A program made the translations under genes and the position numbers. Source: CAYFHQ01 sp964342805 (GTDB lineage: Bacteria; Bacillota; Clostridia; Peptostreptococcales; Acidaminobacteraceae). Taken from it: a stretch of 8,367 bases of DNA. How positions within the stretch are numbered: the first letter of the stretch is position 1; every line of letters starts with the position of its first letter. The DNA lies in the NCBI GenBank assembly GCA_964342805.1, contig CAYFHQ010000134.1:1-8367 (forward strand). The letters are read 5' to 3'. Shown here one piece after another: positions 1-7,092 of this stretch. The notes beneath the pieces are model-generated. The model did no database searches, was not told the origin of the DNA, and saw nothing but the letters and a program-made list of their open reading frames with translations.

Positions 1-93
1 TTTTCTGCCGAGACCCGTCATGTCGTTCACGTCTGATCGGGCATGGTCATCTATTATTTTATCATATGCGGAGTAGCCATTGATCTTTTTCAT
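1..93 (-). CDS. Partial gene translationally coupled to the FliK-like gene (N-terminal 31 codons)
   Basis: The first 31 codons are open from an ATG at 91-93 to the window edge. The protein begins MKKINGYSAYDKIIDD and continues to ...MTGLGRK. The ATG overlaps the TGA stop of the upstream FliK-like gene (ATGA), so the two are almost certainly one transcript with coupled translation; no separate strong Shine-Dalgarno is visible. The segment is polar, with no signal peptide or membrane helix. In Bacillus the YlqG gene is followed by flhX (ylqH), a small homologue of the FlhB cytoplasmic domain, so a small FlhB-like export-switch protein is a reasonable guess from gene order. The characteristic AVALxY-type core of that family is not within the visible residues, so the product is unassigned. 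The frame and coupling are well supported; the function is inference. Confidence 0.6.
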   Translation of the reverse strand, partial: MKKINGYSAYDKIIDDHARSDVNDMTGLGRK

Positions 94-2249
94 ATCTTCA
101 ACTCAAACCCTTCTTCATTGGTCAACGGCTTCTGGCTTGCCTGAATGGGCGCTCGCTTGGCCATGTCAAAGTGGTTGACATGGGCCACTTCATTTTCATT
201 GAGGGGGAGGAAATGGACCGGCCCCGACTGGTAGCCAATGTCCTCAAACTCCTTTTTCAATCCATCTAAGAGGGGGGACATAACCGACTCAAGTCCGCCA
301 TTGTCATTCTTCACCGTGAGGGTCAGCTGGCGATCTCTGGCCTGAATGCGGATACCCGTCTCCCCATATTCCTTGAGTTCAATACTGAAATAGAGGGTGG
401 AATTTTCCCAGTCCATCTTGTCGCCATTTTTGCGGCTATTGACATAGAGTTTCATATCCTTCACTTCCTGCTGGACCTGGAGGGGGATATTGAAAAAGAG
501 GGTCTGGGTGTCACTTTTTTGGTCCAAGCGGTTGAGTAATTGCTGACCGATCAAGTTGCCAAGAGCCTTGGAAGCCCCTGAAACCGCCCCTCTGCTCGAC
601 GGGTCTTCGTCTTCTATCATTTTCATAAGAACAACCTTTAAGTTGTCCTTTACGTCCGTGTCCATGAGGTTGTTCTTGTTGCCCTGGAGCTTCTCAGAAA
701 CCTCTGCCTCATGGTTGAGGCCCATGTTACTGAGGATTTCCATGATTCCTCTGGCAGATGCGCCCTGGCCGGCAACCACTTGAGCCCCGGGCTGCATGTC
801 CATGGCGGTGGCCAGTTGGCCAGCTGCGAATACCTTGACTTTTTGGTCAGACGGCTTGAAAACAGCCATTTCTATGTGCTGTTTCACTTCCATCACAATT
901 GCCTTGGCCTTGCCCAGGTCTCCTGCAGCCATCCACTTGCGAGCTTCTTGCAGGCGGCTGGAGTCAGTGATCAACTGTTTTTCCAGTTTCATGTCAGTAT
1001 AAAGGGGAACATCACTTTTCATGATGGTTTTATCTAAAAGTTCGATGGCCTTGTCCACAGCTTCAGCCATTTCTTGACGGCTTCCACCCTCCATTTGGTC
1101 AAGGGCCTGGTTGAGGTTGGAGAGGACATTTCTTTGCATGTCCACAAACTCAATACGGACAGACTCCATTTTTGCCGTCACTTCCTCAACGAGGAACATA
1201 CGGACCGGTGGCGTTCCCATGGCTGTGGCAGCCAGTTCAGCAAAGCTGGACCCGTCTGCGCCCAGTCGGTCGACCACGTCTTCAATGGCCTCGTCTAATT
1301 GGTCCAACAAGTCGGCCATGTCAGCCTGGCTAATCCCCTCTGCATCTGTTGGGGTCGGGGTGCCTTCTGCACCCGTGAGACTTACCTCTGCAGGGGCTGG
1401 GTCCACTTGGTTAGACCCTTGTCCTGCAATCGGTTGGGTCTGACCCGCCTCACTTTGTCCCAAGGTCTCCACCAGGTTGTCTTCCATGTTTTCCACTGCC
1501 TCAATGAGCATGGCAGCAAAGTCGTCTATGGACAGGCTTCCAGCCAATACTTGGTCTGCTAAATCCAGTAGGGACTGGACCTGGTCTATGGTGGCTTCCA
1601 TGCCCAGCATTTTTTGCAGGGCCTCTGGTACGCCCTGCTTAAAGGTGGCGGTTAGGACTACGCTCATTTGCTGGACGGTAATGACCTTGTCACCGTCTTT
1701 CACCGTAATGGTCGTCATTTTTGCAGTAACACTGACGGTGGAACCTGGACCTAGTTTCTCTGCCAGCTTGTCGGCAATGGCCTCAACAGGGTCTTTGCCC
1801 TTGGCCACGTCAGCCTTGATTTCTTGGATGACACTGTCGGGAATGCCAAGGCCCTTCATGACCTTCTCCCAGTCCGCCTTGTTGATTTGGTCGTCACTGA
1901 GGGACTCCACAACTTCTTGGGCATTGGCTGTATCGTTTAATGCAGAATGGACTGCATTTAAGTTTTCTTGTGTGAGTTCTACACCTTTTTCAGCGGCAAT
2001 TTCTACGGTTTGCAACTTGCTTTCGTCACTTCCCTCGGCGTTTCTTAAGAAGTTGTCAATCTGCTTGAGTTCCTGGCTCCCCACCTGTGTACCGCGGGCA
2101 TTGAGGCGCTCAACCGCCTGTTGCATGACCTTGGATGGCTTGATCCCATGGCTTTGTAGGAAGCCTGGGGCCACTTGTTGCTTGCCACTATTTTGAACTG
2201 TATTTTGCTGTTGCACATTGGTGCGAAACATATTCTGAAAAATACGCAT
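90..2249 (-). CDS. FliK/YlqG-like flagellar hook-length control family protein (719 aa)
   Basis: This is probably a secreted flagellar hook-length control or export-associated protein. Residues 1-30 are a polar, Gln/Asn-rich, disordered-looking start, as expected of a type III export substrate. Residues 31-265 are mostly helical with a short beta stretch (171-204). Residues 266-310 are a Pro/Thr/Gly/Gln linker. Residues 311-575 are helical and end in a 'MGLNHEAEVSEKL...DNLKVVLMKM' segment typical of Bacillus YlqG-like proteins. Residues 582-683 resemble the FliK C-terminal domain: 'TLFFNIPLQV', 'LYFSIELKEYGETGIRIQA', 'LTLTVKNDNGGLESVMSPLL', 'LKKEFEDIGY'. The ATG at 2249 is chosen because GGAGG lies 6 nt upstream and a sigma-D promoter lies just before it. 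The frame stays open to 2405, but a start there would precede that promoter. The stop overlaps the next gene (ATGA). Family-level confidence is good; whether it is the main FliK or a paralogue is unknown. Confidence 0.8.
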   Translation of the reverse strand: MRIFQNMFRTNVQQQNTVQNSGKQQVAPGFLQSHGIKPSKVMQQAVERLNARGTQVGSQELKQIDNFLRNAEGSDESKLQTVEIAAEKGVELTQENLNAVHSALNDTANAQEVVESLSDDQINKADWEKVMKGLGIPDSVIQEIKADVAKGKDPVEAIADKLAEKLGPGSTVSVTAKMTTITVKDGDKVITVQQMSVVLTATFKQGVPEALQKMLGMEATIDQVQSLLDLADQVLAGSLSIDDFAAMLIEAVENMEDNLVETLGQSEAGQTQPIAGQGSNQVDPAPAEVSLTGAEGTPTPTDAEGISQADMADLLDQLDEAIEDVVDRLGADGSSFAELAATAMGTPPVRMFLVEEVTAKMESVRIEFVDMQRNVLSNLNQALDQMEGGSRQEMAEAVDKAIELLDKTIMKSDVPLYTDMKLEKQLITDSSRLQEARKWMAAGDLGKAKAIVMEVKQHIEMAVFKPSDQKVKVFAAGQLATAMDMQPGAQVVAGQGASARGIMEILSNMGLNHEAEVSEKLQGNKNNLMDTDVKDNLKVVLMKMIEDEDPSSRGAVSGASKALGNLIGQQLLNRLDQKSDTQTLFFNIPLQVQQEVKDMKLYVNSRKNGDKMDWENSTLYFSIELKEYGETGIRIQARDRQLTLTVKNDNGGLESVMSPLLDGLKKEFEDIGYQSGPVHFLPLNENEVAHVNHFDMAKRAPIQASQKPLTNEEGFELKI

Positions 2250-2260
2250 AGTTCTCCTCC
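2250..2260 (-). promoter_or_regulatory. Ribosome binding site that fixes the FliK-like start
   Basis: On the minus strand GGAGGAGAACT directly precedes the ATG at 2249. GGAGG (2256-2260) lies 6 nt upstream of the start. It favours this start over the in-frame ATG at 2405, which would precede the sigma-D promoter. Confidence 0.85.
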
Positions 2261-2277
2261 ATTCACGTTCACTATGA

Positions 2278-2304
2278 ATATCGGCATTTTGCTGGGCTTC
2301 CTTA
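2278..2304 (-). promoter_or_regulatory. Sigma-D (sigma-28/FliA-type) promoter of the FliK-like gene
   Basis: Read on the minus strand, TAAG (2301-2304) is followed by exactly 15 bases and then GCCGATAT (2278-2285). The Bacillus sigma-D consensus is TAAA-N15-GCCGATAT, so the -10 element is perfect, the spacing is exact and the -35 has one mismatch. Transcription would start near 2270, giving a leader of about 20 nt that contains the GGAGG site and leads directly to the ATG at 2249. The promoter precedes a flagellar-type gene, which supports both calls. Confidence 0.85.
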
Positions 2305-2389
2305 AGGTGACTTGGTCTTTTGACACCACAAAATGTAAACATCAAATGGCACCTAGAAGGGAAGAGAAAACTGCGAGGATTGTCGAATT

Positions 2390-2418
2390 TGGTGATATTA
2401 CCCATTTTGATCTATAAT
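2390..2418 (+). promoter_or_regulatory. Candidate sigma-A promoter for the six-helix membrane protein
   Basis: A perfect TATAAT (2413-2418) sits in the AT-rich part of the intergenic region. The matching -35 at 17 bp spacing is only TGGTGA (2390-2395), 3 of 6 to consensus. The leader would be nearly 190 nt. A second weak pair, CTGACA (2449-2454) and TATTAT (2476-2481), has an over-long 21-bp spacer. The call rests mainly on the -10 box. Confidence 0.35.
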
Positions 2419-2602
2419 ACTAAGGACGCTGTTTTCTGAGTGGTAATTCTGACAGGATTTTTATAAGAAAAAGGATATTATTTCTTAATACTCCTTTAAC
2501 TTGTTTTCACCCTGTCCATGAGTTACGCTCATATTGTCCGGTGGACCACCTCCAAGCTATACATGGAGTACACCAGACTGGCATTCTATTTACATACTAT
2601 TT

Positions 2603-2609
2603 AGGGGGT
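2603..2609 (+). promoter_or_regulatory. Ribosome binding site of the six-helix membrane protein gene
   Basis: AGGGGGT lies 4 nt before the ATG at 2614 and supports that start. No other in-frame start upstream has a comparable site. Confidence 0.7.
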
Positions 2610-2613
2610 TCTT

Positions 2614-3525
2614 ATGGATCAGTATTTATCAAATTCCTGGCGACTGCTATGGAAAAAACAAGGAATTCTTTTCTGGATTCCAGGGGTGATATCATTTGCT
2701 CTAGCAATCATCGGTATGATTGCGGCGGTTGGAACTGTTGTTCCGTCTATGATTGCCTTGTCAACCTACTCAAGCTTCAACAGCCCAAGCAGCATGGACG
2801 CTTTTGAGGCCATGTCTGGTTTCTTTGGCTTCATGATCGTGTTTTACATTTTAGCTGCTGTGGTCGGTGCATTTATCCACTCTGCTAACCTAAATGCCCA
2901 GGAACGTCTCATCCGAGGCGAGGATATGACTGCTGGCGACTACTTCCGCGGCCTTACCCGCTGCCCAGGACGACTTATTCTCCTGTGGCTAGCTACATTC
3001 GGCCTGGTTATGGGTGCCTACCTGGGTGCTATCCTGGTCTTTATCCTACTGGGTATGATTCACGTTTCCATGGTGATCATCGGCGGGATTGCTGCCTTTG
3101 CAGTGGCCCTATACCTGATTACCAAGCTATACACCTTGGACACCCATTTGGTTGCTGACGACGCTGGTGCCCTGGAGTGCTTCAAGCTGGCATGGACCTT
3201 CTCCAAAGGCCGTGCAGGCAAGATTTGGGCTCTGATTGGCCTTTCCATCGCCATTGCTATTGTGGGTTCCCTGGTGAACCAAATGTTCTCCTTTGTAACA
3301 ATGGGTAGCATGGGCACAATGGCTTCACCGAGTCTGGACCCAATGACTATTATGTCGGCCATGATTCCTACTATGATCGGCAGTACGCTTGTAAACTTCG
3401 CCATGAGCTTCTTTATGAAGTGGCTAGAAGTTGCAAAGATGAACATGGTCATTGCAGAAACTTACACGCCTGATCCTATGGATGAGGACGACCTACTGGA
3501 AGAAACAACGTACGCTGCTGAATAA
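2614..3525 (+). CDS. Six-helix integral membrane protein, possibly GPDPase-membrane-domain-like
   Basis: This 303-aa protein of unknown function is predicted to lie in the cytoplasmic membrane. Hydrophobic segments fall at about residues 19-46, 67-90, 120-146, 149-173, 203-226 and 248-272. A short cytoplasmic N-terminus (MDQYLSNSWRLLWKK) and an acidic C-terminal tail (DPMDEDDLLEETTYAAE) flank them. The layout, with a polar 'NLNAQERLIRGEDMTAGDYFRGL' loop after helix 2 and 'DAGALECFKLAWTFSKGRAGKIW' before helix 5, resembles membrane-only proteins annotated as glycerophosphoryl diester phosphodiesterase membrane domain or DUF975-like. No catalytic domain is attached. The loop before helix 6 is rich in Met (M230, 233, 236, 244, 247, 250, 254). 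The ATG is preceded by AGGGGGT (2603-2609). It stands alone between a divergent flagellar gene and a terminator. Membrane protein: sure; family: weak. Confidence 0.85.
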   Translation: MDQYLSNSWRLLWKKQGILFWIPGVISFALAIIGMIAAVGTVVPSMIALSTYSSFNSPSSMDAFEAMSGFFGFMIVFYILAAVVGAFIHSANLNAQERLIRGEDMTAGDYFRGLTRCPGRLILLWLATFGLVMGAYLGAILVFILLGMIHVSMVIIGGIAAFAVALYLITKLYTLDTHLVADDAGALECFKLAWTFSKGRAGKIWALIGLSIAIAIVGSLVNQMFSFVTMGSMGTMASPSLDPMTIMSAMIPTMIGSTLVNFAMSFFMKWLEVAKMNMVIAETYTPDPMDEDDLLEETTYAAE

Positions 3526-3555
3526 GCACCGGACGTCGCATTACACTCTACTACG

Positions 3556-3589
3556 AAAAAACCATCGGCCCCTAAGCCGATGGTTTTTT
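3556..3589. terminator. Bidirectional rho-independent terminator between convergent genes
   Basis: A perfect 14-bp stem (3556-3569 with 3576-3589) closes a 6-nt loop (CCCTAA). The core is ACCATCGGC/GCCGATGGT. Six A on the left arm and six T on the right arm give a U-tract on both strands. It lies 30 bases after the membrane-protein stop (3525) and about 50 bases after the last ABC gene stop (3638 on the minus strand), so it can end transcripts from both sides. Confidence 0.95.
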
Positions 3590-3637
3590 GCTGTTTATTC
3601 TAATGTTTAGCTTTCATTACATTTAGACGACTTGGTA

Positions 3638-4777
3638 TTAAGCCACCTTGGCCGTCTTGACCCGCCAAGCACCCAGGGCAATGAGACCAAAGCCCATGAG
3701 GCCTAGGACCAGGAGGTTGACCTGGATGTCTGCCCAGCCAGCCCCTTGCATGGTCACTGCCTTCATGGCTTCAAGAGCCCATTTATGAGGTGTAATATTG
3801 GAAAGACCCAGTAGGATCTTAGAGGTCACGATTTCCAGGGGCCACATACAACCACCCAGCATGGCAAAAGAGGTCAGAATGACCGGTGTCACCGCTGACA
3901 GTTGGCCATGGTTTTTGAGGAAGGCCGCCAGGAACATGCCTAGACCGCTGAGGGCAAAAATGTAGAAGGCTGAAATCACCAGCAGGATACCTAAAGAAGG
4001 TCCCCAGTTAAAACCGTAGAGGAACTGGCCCCCCAAGAAGATAGACCCCAGCTGGATACCACCTAGAACAAAGGTAGAGATAATGGTGCCCAGCAGGACG
4101 CTATAGGTGGAAATGGGGGACACCAAGAGCCGTTGCCAGGTCTTCCACCGCTTGTCATTGAGGATCTCACCAGCCCCAAACACGATAGTGTAGGCGGCAA
4201 AGAGGAGCATGAAGCCAAAGAATCCATGAATCCGGCCGTCATAGTTGTCCCAAATGCTGGACAGGGCCCGCTCTTTAACTGTAAACATGTGGTGGTCAGC
4301 CCTTTGGTCAGCCATGGCCTCCATGGCGACACCGGGAGCTACACCCAAGACGCCAGCCGCCTGGTCCACTTGGCTGTCAAAGGCCAACTGGGAGGTTACG
4401 GTGCCCAGTAAGTTTCGGATATTCATGATCTCCACATCCTGCTTAACAGTGAAGATATTCAAGGCACCAATATTGTCAGCTGAGAAGTCGGGCTGCAACT
4501 GGATGGCAGCTACCGCCTTACCTTCTTTGACATTAGCCTGTGCTGTGTTCTGGTCCAGGACCACAATCCGGTAGGCCTCCTTGTCTGCCAACCGTTCAAC
4601 AAAGGTTTCACTCACTGGATTGTTGGCCTGGTCAACCACATAGAGGGTACGAAGACTGGACCCCGAAAGGGTTGAGGTCATGGCGTAGACCATCACCAGG
4701 GAAAGGGCCGTCATGACCGCTATGATCTTCCAATCGTCTTTAAGAAACCGCAGTCTGAGCTTTAGGATTGTCCACAT
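3638..4777 (-). CDS. ABC-2 type permease, second subunit (LnrN/ABC2_membrane_3-like)
   Basis: This 379-aa protein is one of two membrane subunits of an ABC exporter, predicted to pair with the 455-aa permease under the 311-aa ATPase. Hydrophobic helices fall at about residues 17-35, 183-203, 225-250, 262-285, 293-313 and 353-371. A large extracytoplasmic domain (about 36-182) lies between helices 1 and 2, the classic ABC-2 exporter plan. The cytoplasmic stretch after helix 2, 'GEILNDKRWKTWQRLLVSP', and 'GGCMWPLEIV...ITPHKWALEAMKAV' near the C-terminus are family-typical. The ATG at 4777 has AAGGAGG (4786-4792) 8 nt upstream, inside the upstream coding sequence, and overlaps that gene by 38 bp. 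It is the last operon gene, followed by the terminator at 3556-3589. The substrate is not shown; a membrane-active amphiphile is an inference from the LnrLMN-like architecture. Confidence 0.9.
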   Translation of the reverse strand: MWTILKLRLRFLKDDWKIIAVMTALSLVMVYAMTSTLSGSSLRTLYVVDQANNPVSETFVERLADKEAYRIVVLDQNTAQANVKEGKAVAAIQLQPDFSADNIGALNIFTVKQDVEIMNIRNLLGTVTSQLAFDSQVDQAAGVLGVAPGVAMEAMADQRADHHMFTVKERALSSIWDNYDGRIHGFFGFMLLFAAYTIVFGAGEILNDKRWKTWQRLLVSPISTYSVLLGTIISTFVLGGIQLGSIFLGGQFLYGFNWGPSLGILLVISAFYIFALSGLGMFLAAFLKNHGQLSAVTPVILTSFAMLGGCMWPLEIVTSKILLGLSNITPHKWALEAMKAVTMQGAGWADIQVNLLVLGLMGFGLIALGAWRVKTAKVA

Positions 4778-6107
4778 GGGTCTTGCCTCCTTCCCGGTTT
4801 AGAACCATAATTGCTAGAACACCAAATACAAGGGCGTTGCCCAGTAAAATCAGTAGATAGTTGCCAATATCACCAAGACCATTACCCGTAGCAATGTTCA
4901 AATAGGCCTTTAGGGCCACCCCATTGAGGGGGAAGGAACTGAGGGCTTGCAGGGCCTTGGGCAGGACGCTGACTGGAATATAAGCTCCACCCAGTAGGCC
5001 AAGCACCTGGAAAACCACACTTTCCATCAGGTTGGCAATCCGGGTGTTTTCTGACAGGAAGGTCAGGGCTGCAAAGAAGGTACCTAAGGCAGCGATGGCC
5101 AGGGCCGTAAAGAGAGTCACTACACCCAATGAAACCGGGTCCCCCCACTGGACACCCAGTACCAAGGAGGAGTATAGAATTAGGGCAAGAATTTGCAATA
5201 CAGCCAGGCCAAAGACCACTGCAAACTTACCTGCTAAAATCGCATATCTGTTGACGCCTGCCACCAGCATCCGGTGCCAGGTATAATTGCGTTTTTCCGT
5301 GAGGAGCAAGTAGGAGCCTCGTCCCGCTGAGAAGAGAAGGAAGAGGGTCATCATGGAAATGGAATAGTAGGTCCGTGAGTCAATCACAGGTCGTTCATTG
5401 GCTGACTGCAAGTCAATGGCTATGCTTTCTTTTCCGCTGACATTGTCAAACAAGGCCGTAATAGCCTTTGATATCCCTTCCGTGTCCCCCACTTGAATGC
5501 CCGACTGAATGAGTACATTCTTGCCTATGGCCTGGTCGGTCATTTGGGAGAAGAAGGACTCAATGATTTGACTGGCAATACCTGAACTAATGTTCATGTC
5601 AGGATTCCGTAAAATTTCAATTTCCACTGGACTCTGGAGGGTCGTCAGAAGGTTAATGTAGGCGCTGGACTCGAAGTTTTCCGGCAGAATGACCACTGCT
5701 GCCAGGTCCCCATTATCCAGGCGCTGGAGCGCATCTTCTTGGGTCATGACTGTGGAAACCATAATGTCCTTTATGTCTTCATTGCCCAGAAGGTCCTCCA
5801 TAAAAAGTTTGTGGACGTTGAGGTCCTGGGCCTGCTTGACCAGGGTCGCCGGGTCCCCGCCGTTGAGCATGCCCGCCAGGAGGTTACTGGTGATTTGGTT
5901 TTCAAAGTCCACTACACCTTGGCCAGGTGTATACTTCTGAACCACACCAATTTCAAACTGTTCAATGGCGGGGTCGTCTGAAAAACTACTGCTGAGGGCA
6001 AAGGACAGGATGGTGGTCAGCACAATGGGCATGGCGATGATCACCAGCAGGGTCCGTCGCTCGCTGAGGAGTATTTTCAGGTCTCTACTTAATATATGCA
6101 GGAGCAT
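4740..6107 (-). CDS. ABC-2 type permease, first subunit (LnrM/ABC2_membrane_3-like)
   Basis: This 455-aa exporter membrane subunit has helix 1 at about residues 20-40, an extracytoplasmic domain of roughly 200 residues (41-245), then helices at about 247-266, 293-315, 325-350, 362-383 and 413-436. Following helix 2, 'LLTEKRNYTWHRMLVAG' matches the conserved cytoplasmic stretch of ABC-2 exporters that contacts the ATPase. 'GGAYIPVSVLPKALQALSSF' is the usual late motif. It is longer than its partner mainly through the external domain, so the pair is likely an asymmetric heterodimer. The ATG at 6107 has AGGAGGGA (6111-6118), which overlaps the TAG stop of the ATPase gene; the gap is 9 bp, so translation is probably coupled. 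Its 3' end overlaps the next permease by 38 bp. Confidence 0.9.
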   Translation of the reverse strand: MLLHILSRDLKILLSERRTLLVIIAMPIVLTTILSFALSSSFSDDPAIEQFEIGVVQKYTPGQGVVDFENQITSNLLAGMLNGGDPATLVKQAQDLNVHKLFMEDLLGNEDIKDIMVSTVMTQEDALQRLDNGDLAAVVILPENFESSAYINLLTTLQSPVEIEILRNPDMNISSGIASQIIESFFSQMTDQAIGKNVLIQSGIQVGDTEGISKAITALFDNVSGKESIAIDLQSANERPVIDSRTYYSISMMTLFLLFSAGRGSYLLLTEKRNYTWHRMLVAGVNRYAILAGKFAVVFGLAVLQILALILYSSLVLGVQWGDPVSLGVVTLFTALAIAALGTFFAALTFLSENTRIANLMESVVFQVLGLLGGAYIPVSVLPKALQALSSFPLNGVALKAYLNIATGNGLGDIGNYLLILLGNALVFGVLAIMVLNREGGKTHVDNPKAQTAVS

Positions 6108-6116
6108 GTGTCCCTC

Positions 6117-7052
6117 CTAATCCCGTAGGGCCTTGCCTGTGAGGTGCAAGAAAACAGCCTCAAGGTTGGGCTTGGTTACTTCGACATTTTCAACGTTCAG
6201 GTCCGCTTGGAGGGCCAGGTCAAGGATTTCTTTAATAAGTCCCTTGCCGTTGACTGACTCAACGATTAGGCCTTGGTCTTCCAGACGGGTGGACTCCACG
6301 GCAGCCAGGCCTGCAACGGTTTGCTGGATGGGTGCTGGGTTGCCATCAAAATGAACAGAGATGGTCCGCTTGCCCCCGATAATGTCCACCAGTTGGTCCT
6401 GGGTACCTGCGGCAATGACCTTGCCCTCGTCCATGATCTGAATGGTGTCACAGAGGTACTCGACTTCCTCCATGTAGTGGGAGGTATAAATAATGGTCAT
6501 GCCCGCTTCATTAAGCTGTTTGACCGTGTCCAGGATGTGGTTCCGTGACTGGGGGTCAATGCCCACCGTGGGTTCGTCCATGATCAGGAGTTCCGGTTCA
6601 TGGAGGAGGGCCGCCCCGATATTGAGTCGGCGCTTCATGCCGCCGGAGTAGGTTTCCACCTTGTCCTTAAGCCGGTCACCGATCCCGATGACTTCAGAAA
6701 CCACCTGGATTCTTTCTTGGAGTTTAGACCCCCTTAAGCCGTAGGCCTGGCCCCAGAACTTCAAGTTTTCAAGGCCCGAAAGGGTCGGGTAGAGTGCTAT
6801 CTCCTGGGGGACGATCCCCAAGCGTTTTTGGATATGCTTTGGATTCTTTATCACGTCTTGTCCGTCAAATAGGATCTCACCCTGGTCGGGTTTGAGCAGG
6901 GTCGAAATCATGGAAATGGTCGTCGATTTGCCGGCCCCATTGGGTCCCAGTAAACCAAACACCTCTCCCTTTTCCACTGAAAAGCCAATGCCATTGACCG
7001 CTTTCACCTGGCCATACTGCTTTTCCAATCCCTTCACTTCCAAAATCGCCAT
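6117..7052 (-). CDS. ABC transporter ATP-binding protein (LnrL/DrrA-type exporter ATPase)
   Basis: This 311-aa nucleotide-binding subunit powers the two adjacent permeases. All ABC motifs are present: Walker A GPNGAGKST (36-44), Q-loop Q83 (GIVPQE), signature YSGGMKRR (135-142), Walker B LLIMDEP (155-161) with catalytic E160, D-loop GIDPQS (164-169) and switch His H192 (YTSHYMEE). Residues from about 228 to 311 form the C-terminal extension common in DrrA/CcmA-type exporter ATPases, ending in 'PNLEAVFLHLTGKALRD'. The length and the ATPase-permease-permease order match Bacillus LnrLMN (YfiLMN), the linearmycin resistance exporter, but family membership does not fix the substrate. The ATG at 7052 has GAGGTGAT (7056-7063) just upstream. 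A 120-bp gap with 13-bp repeats separates it from the lipoprotein gene. Confidence 0.95.
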   Translation of the reverse strand: MAILEVKGLEKQYGQVKAVNGIGFSVEKGEVFGLLGPNGAGKSTTISMISTLLKPDQGEILFDGQDVIKNPKHIQKRLGIVPQEIALYPTLSGLENLKFWGQAYGLRGSKLQERIQVVSEVIGIGDRLKDKVETYSGGMKRRLNIGAALLHEPELLIMDEPTVGIDPQSRNHILDTVKQLNEAGMTIIYTSHYMEEVEYLCDTIQIMDEGKVIAAGTQDQLVDIIGGKRTISVHFDGNPAPIQQTVAGLAAVESTRLEDQGLIVESVNGKGLIKEILDLALQADLNVENVEVTKPNLEAVFLHLTGKALRD

Positions 7053-7055
7053 ATT

Positions 7056-7063
7056 ATCACCTC
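7056..7063 (-). promoter_or_regulatory. Ribosome binding site of the ABC ATPase gene
   Basis: GAGGTGAT on the minus strand is a full match to the anti-Shine-Dalgarno, with 5 nt between GAGGTG and the ATG at 7052. It fixes the start. Confidence 0.85.
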
Positions 7064-7092
7064 GTCGATTCTTCTACTGGTTTCATCTGTTG

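Larger units (their letters stand above)
2305..2613. other. Divergent intergenic region with short dyads, no gene seen
   Basis: About 310 bases separate the minus-strand sigma-D promoter from the plus-strand membrane-protein gene. No convincing coding sequence is present; short open frames here only extend or shadow the neighbours. The stretch 2405-2515 is AT-rich and carries a TATAAT box at 2413-2418. Near the plus-strand gene are three closely spaced dyads: GGTGGACCACC (2540-2550), CTCCA-N9-TGGAG (2550-2568) and CCAGACTGG (2573-2581). These could be operators or leader hairpins. No known riboswitch or T-box was recognised. Confidence 0.6.

Noticed and set aside
1477..2196. A 239-codon plus-strand open frame opposite the FliK-like gene
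   Set aside because: It is antisense to a well-supported gene, has no ribosome binding site, and its Ser/Ala/Trp-rich product reflects the complementary strand of a helical protein.
2045..2329. A 94-codon minus-strand frame across the FliK-like start
   Set aside because: It overlaps the FliK-like coding start and sigma-D promoter in another frame, with no ribosome binding site of its own.
2536..2554. GGTGGACCACC resembling a T-box GGTGGNACCGCG element
   Set aside because: It lacks the CGCG part and one base. No stem I, specifier loop or following terminator is seen, and the downstream gene is not a tRNA-charging or amino acid gene.
2595..2600. TACTAT as a -10 box for the membrane-protein gene
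   Set aside because: It lies only 3 bases before the ribosome binding site and has no -35 at the right distance.
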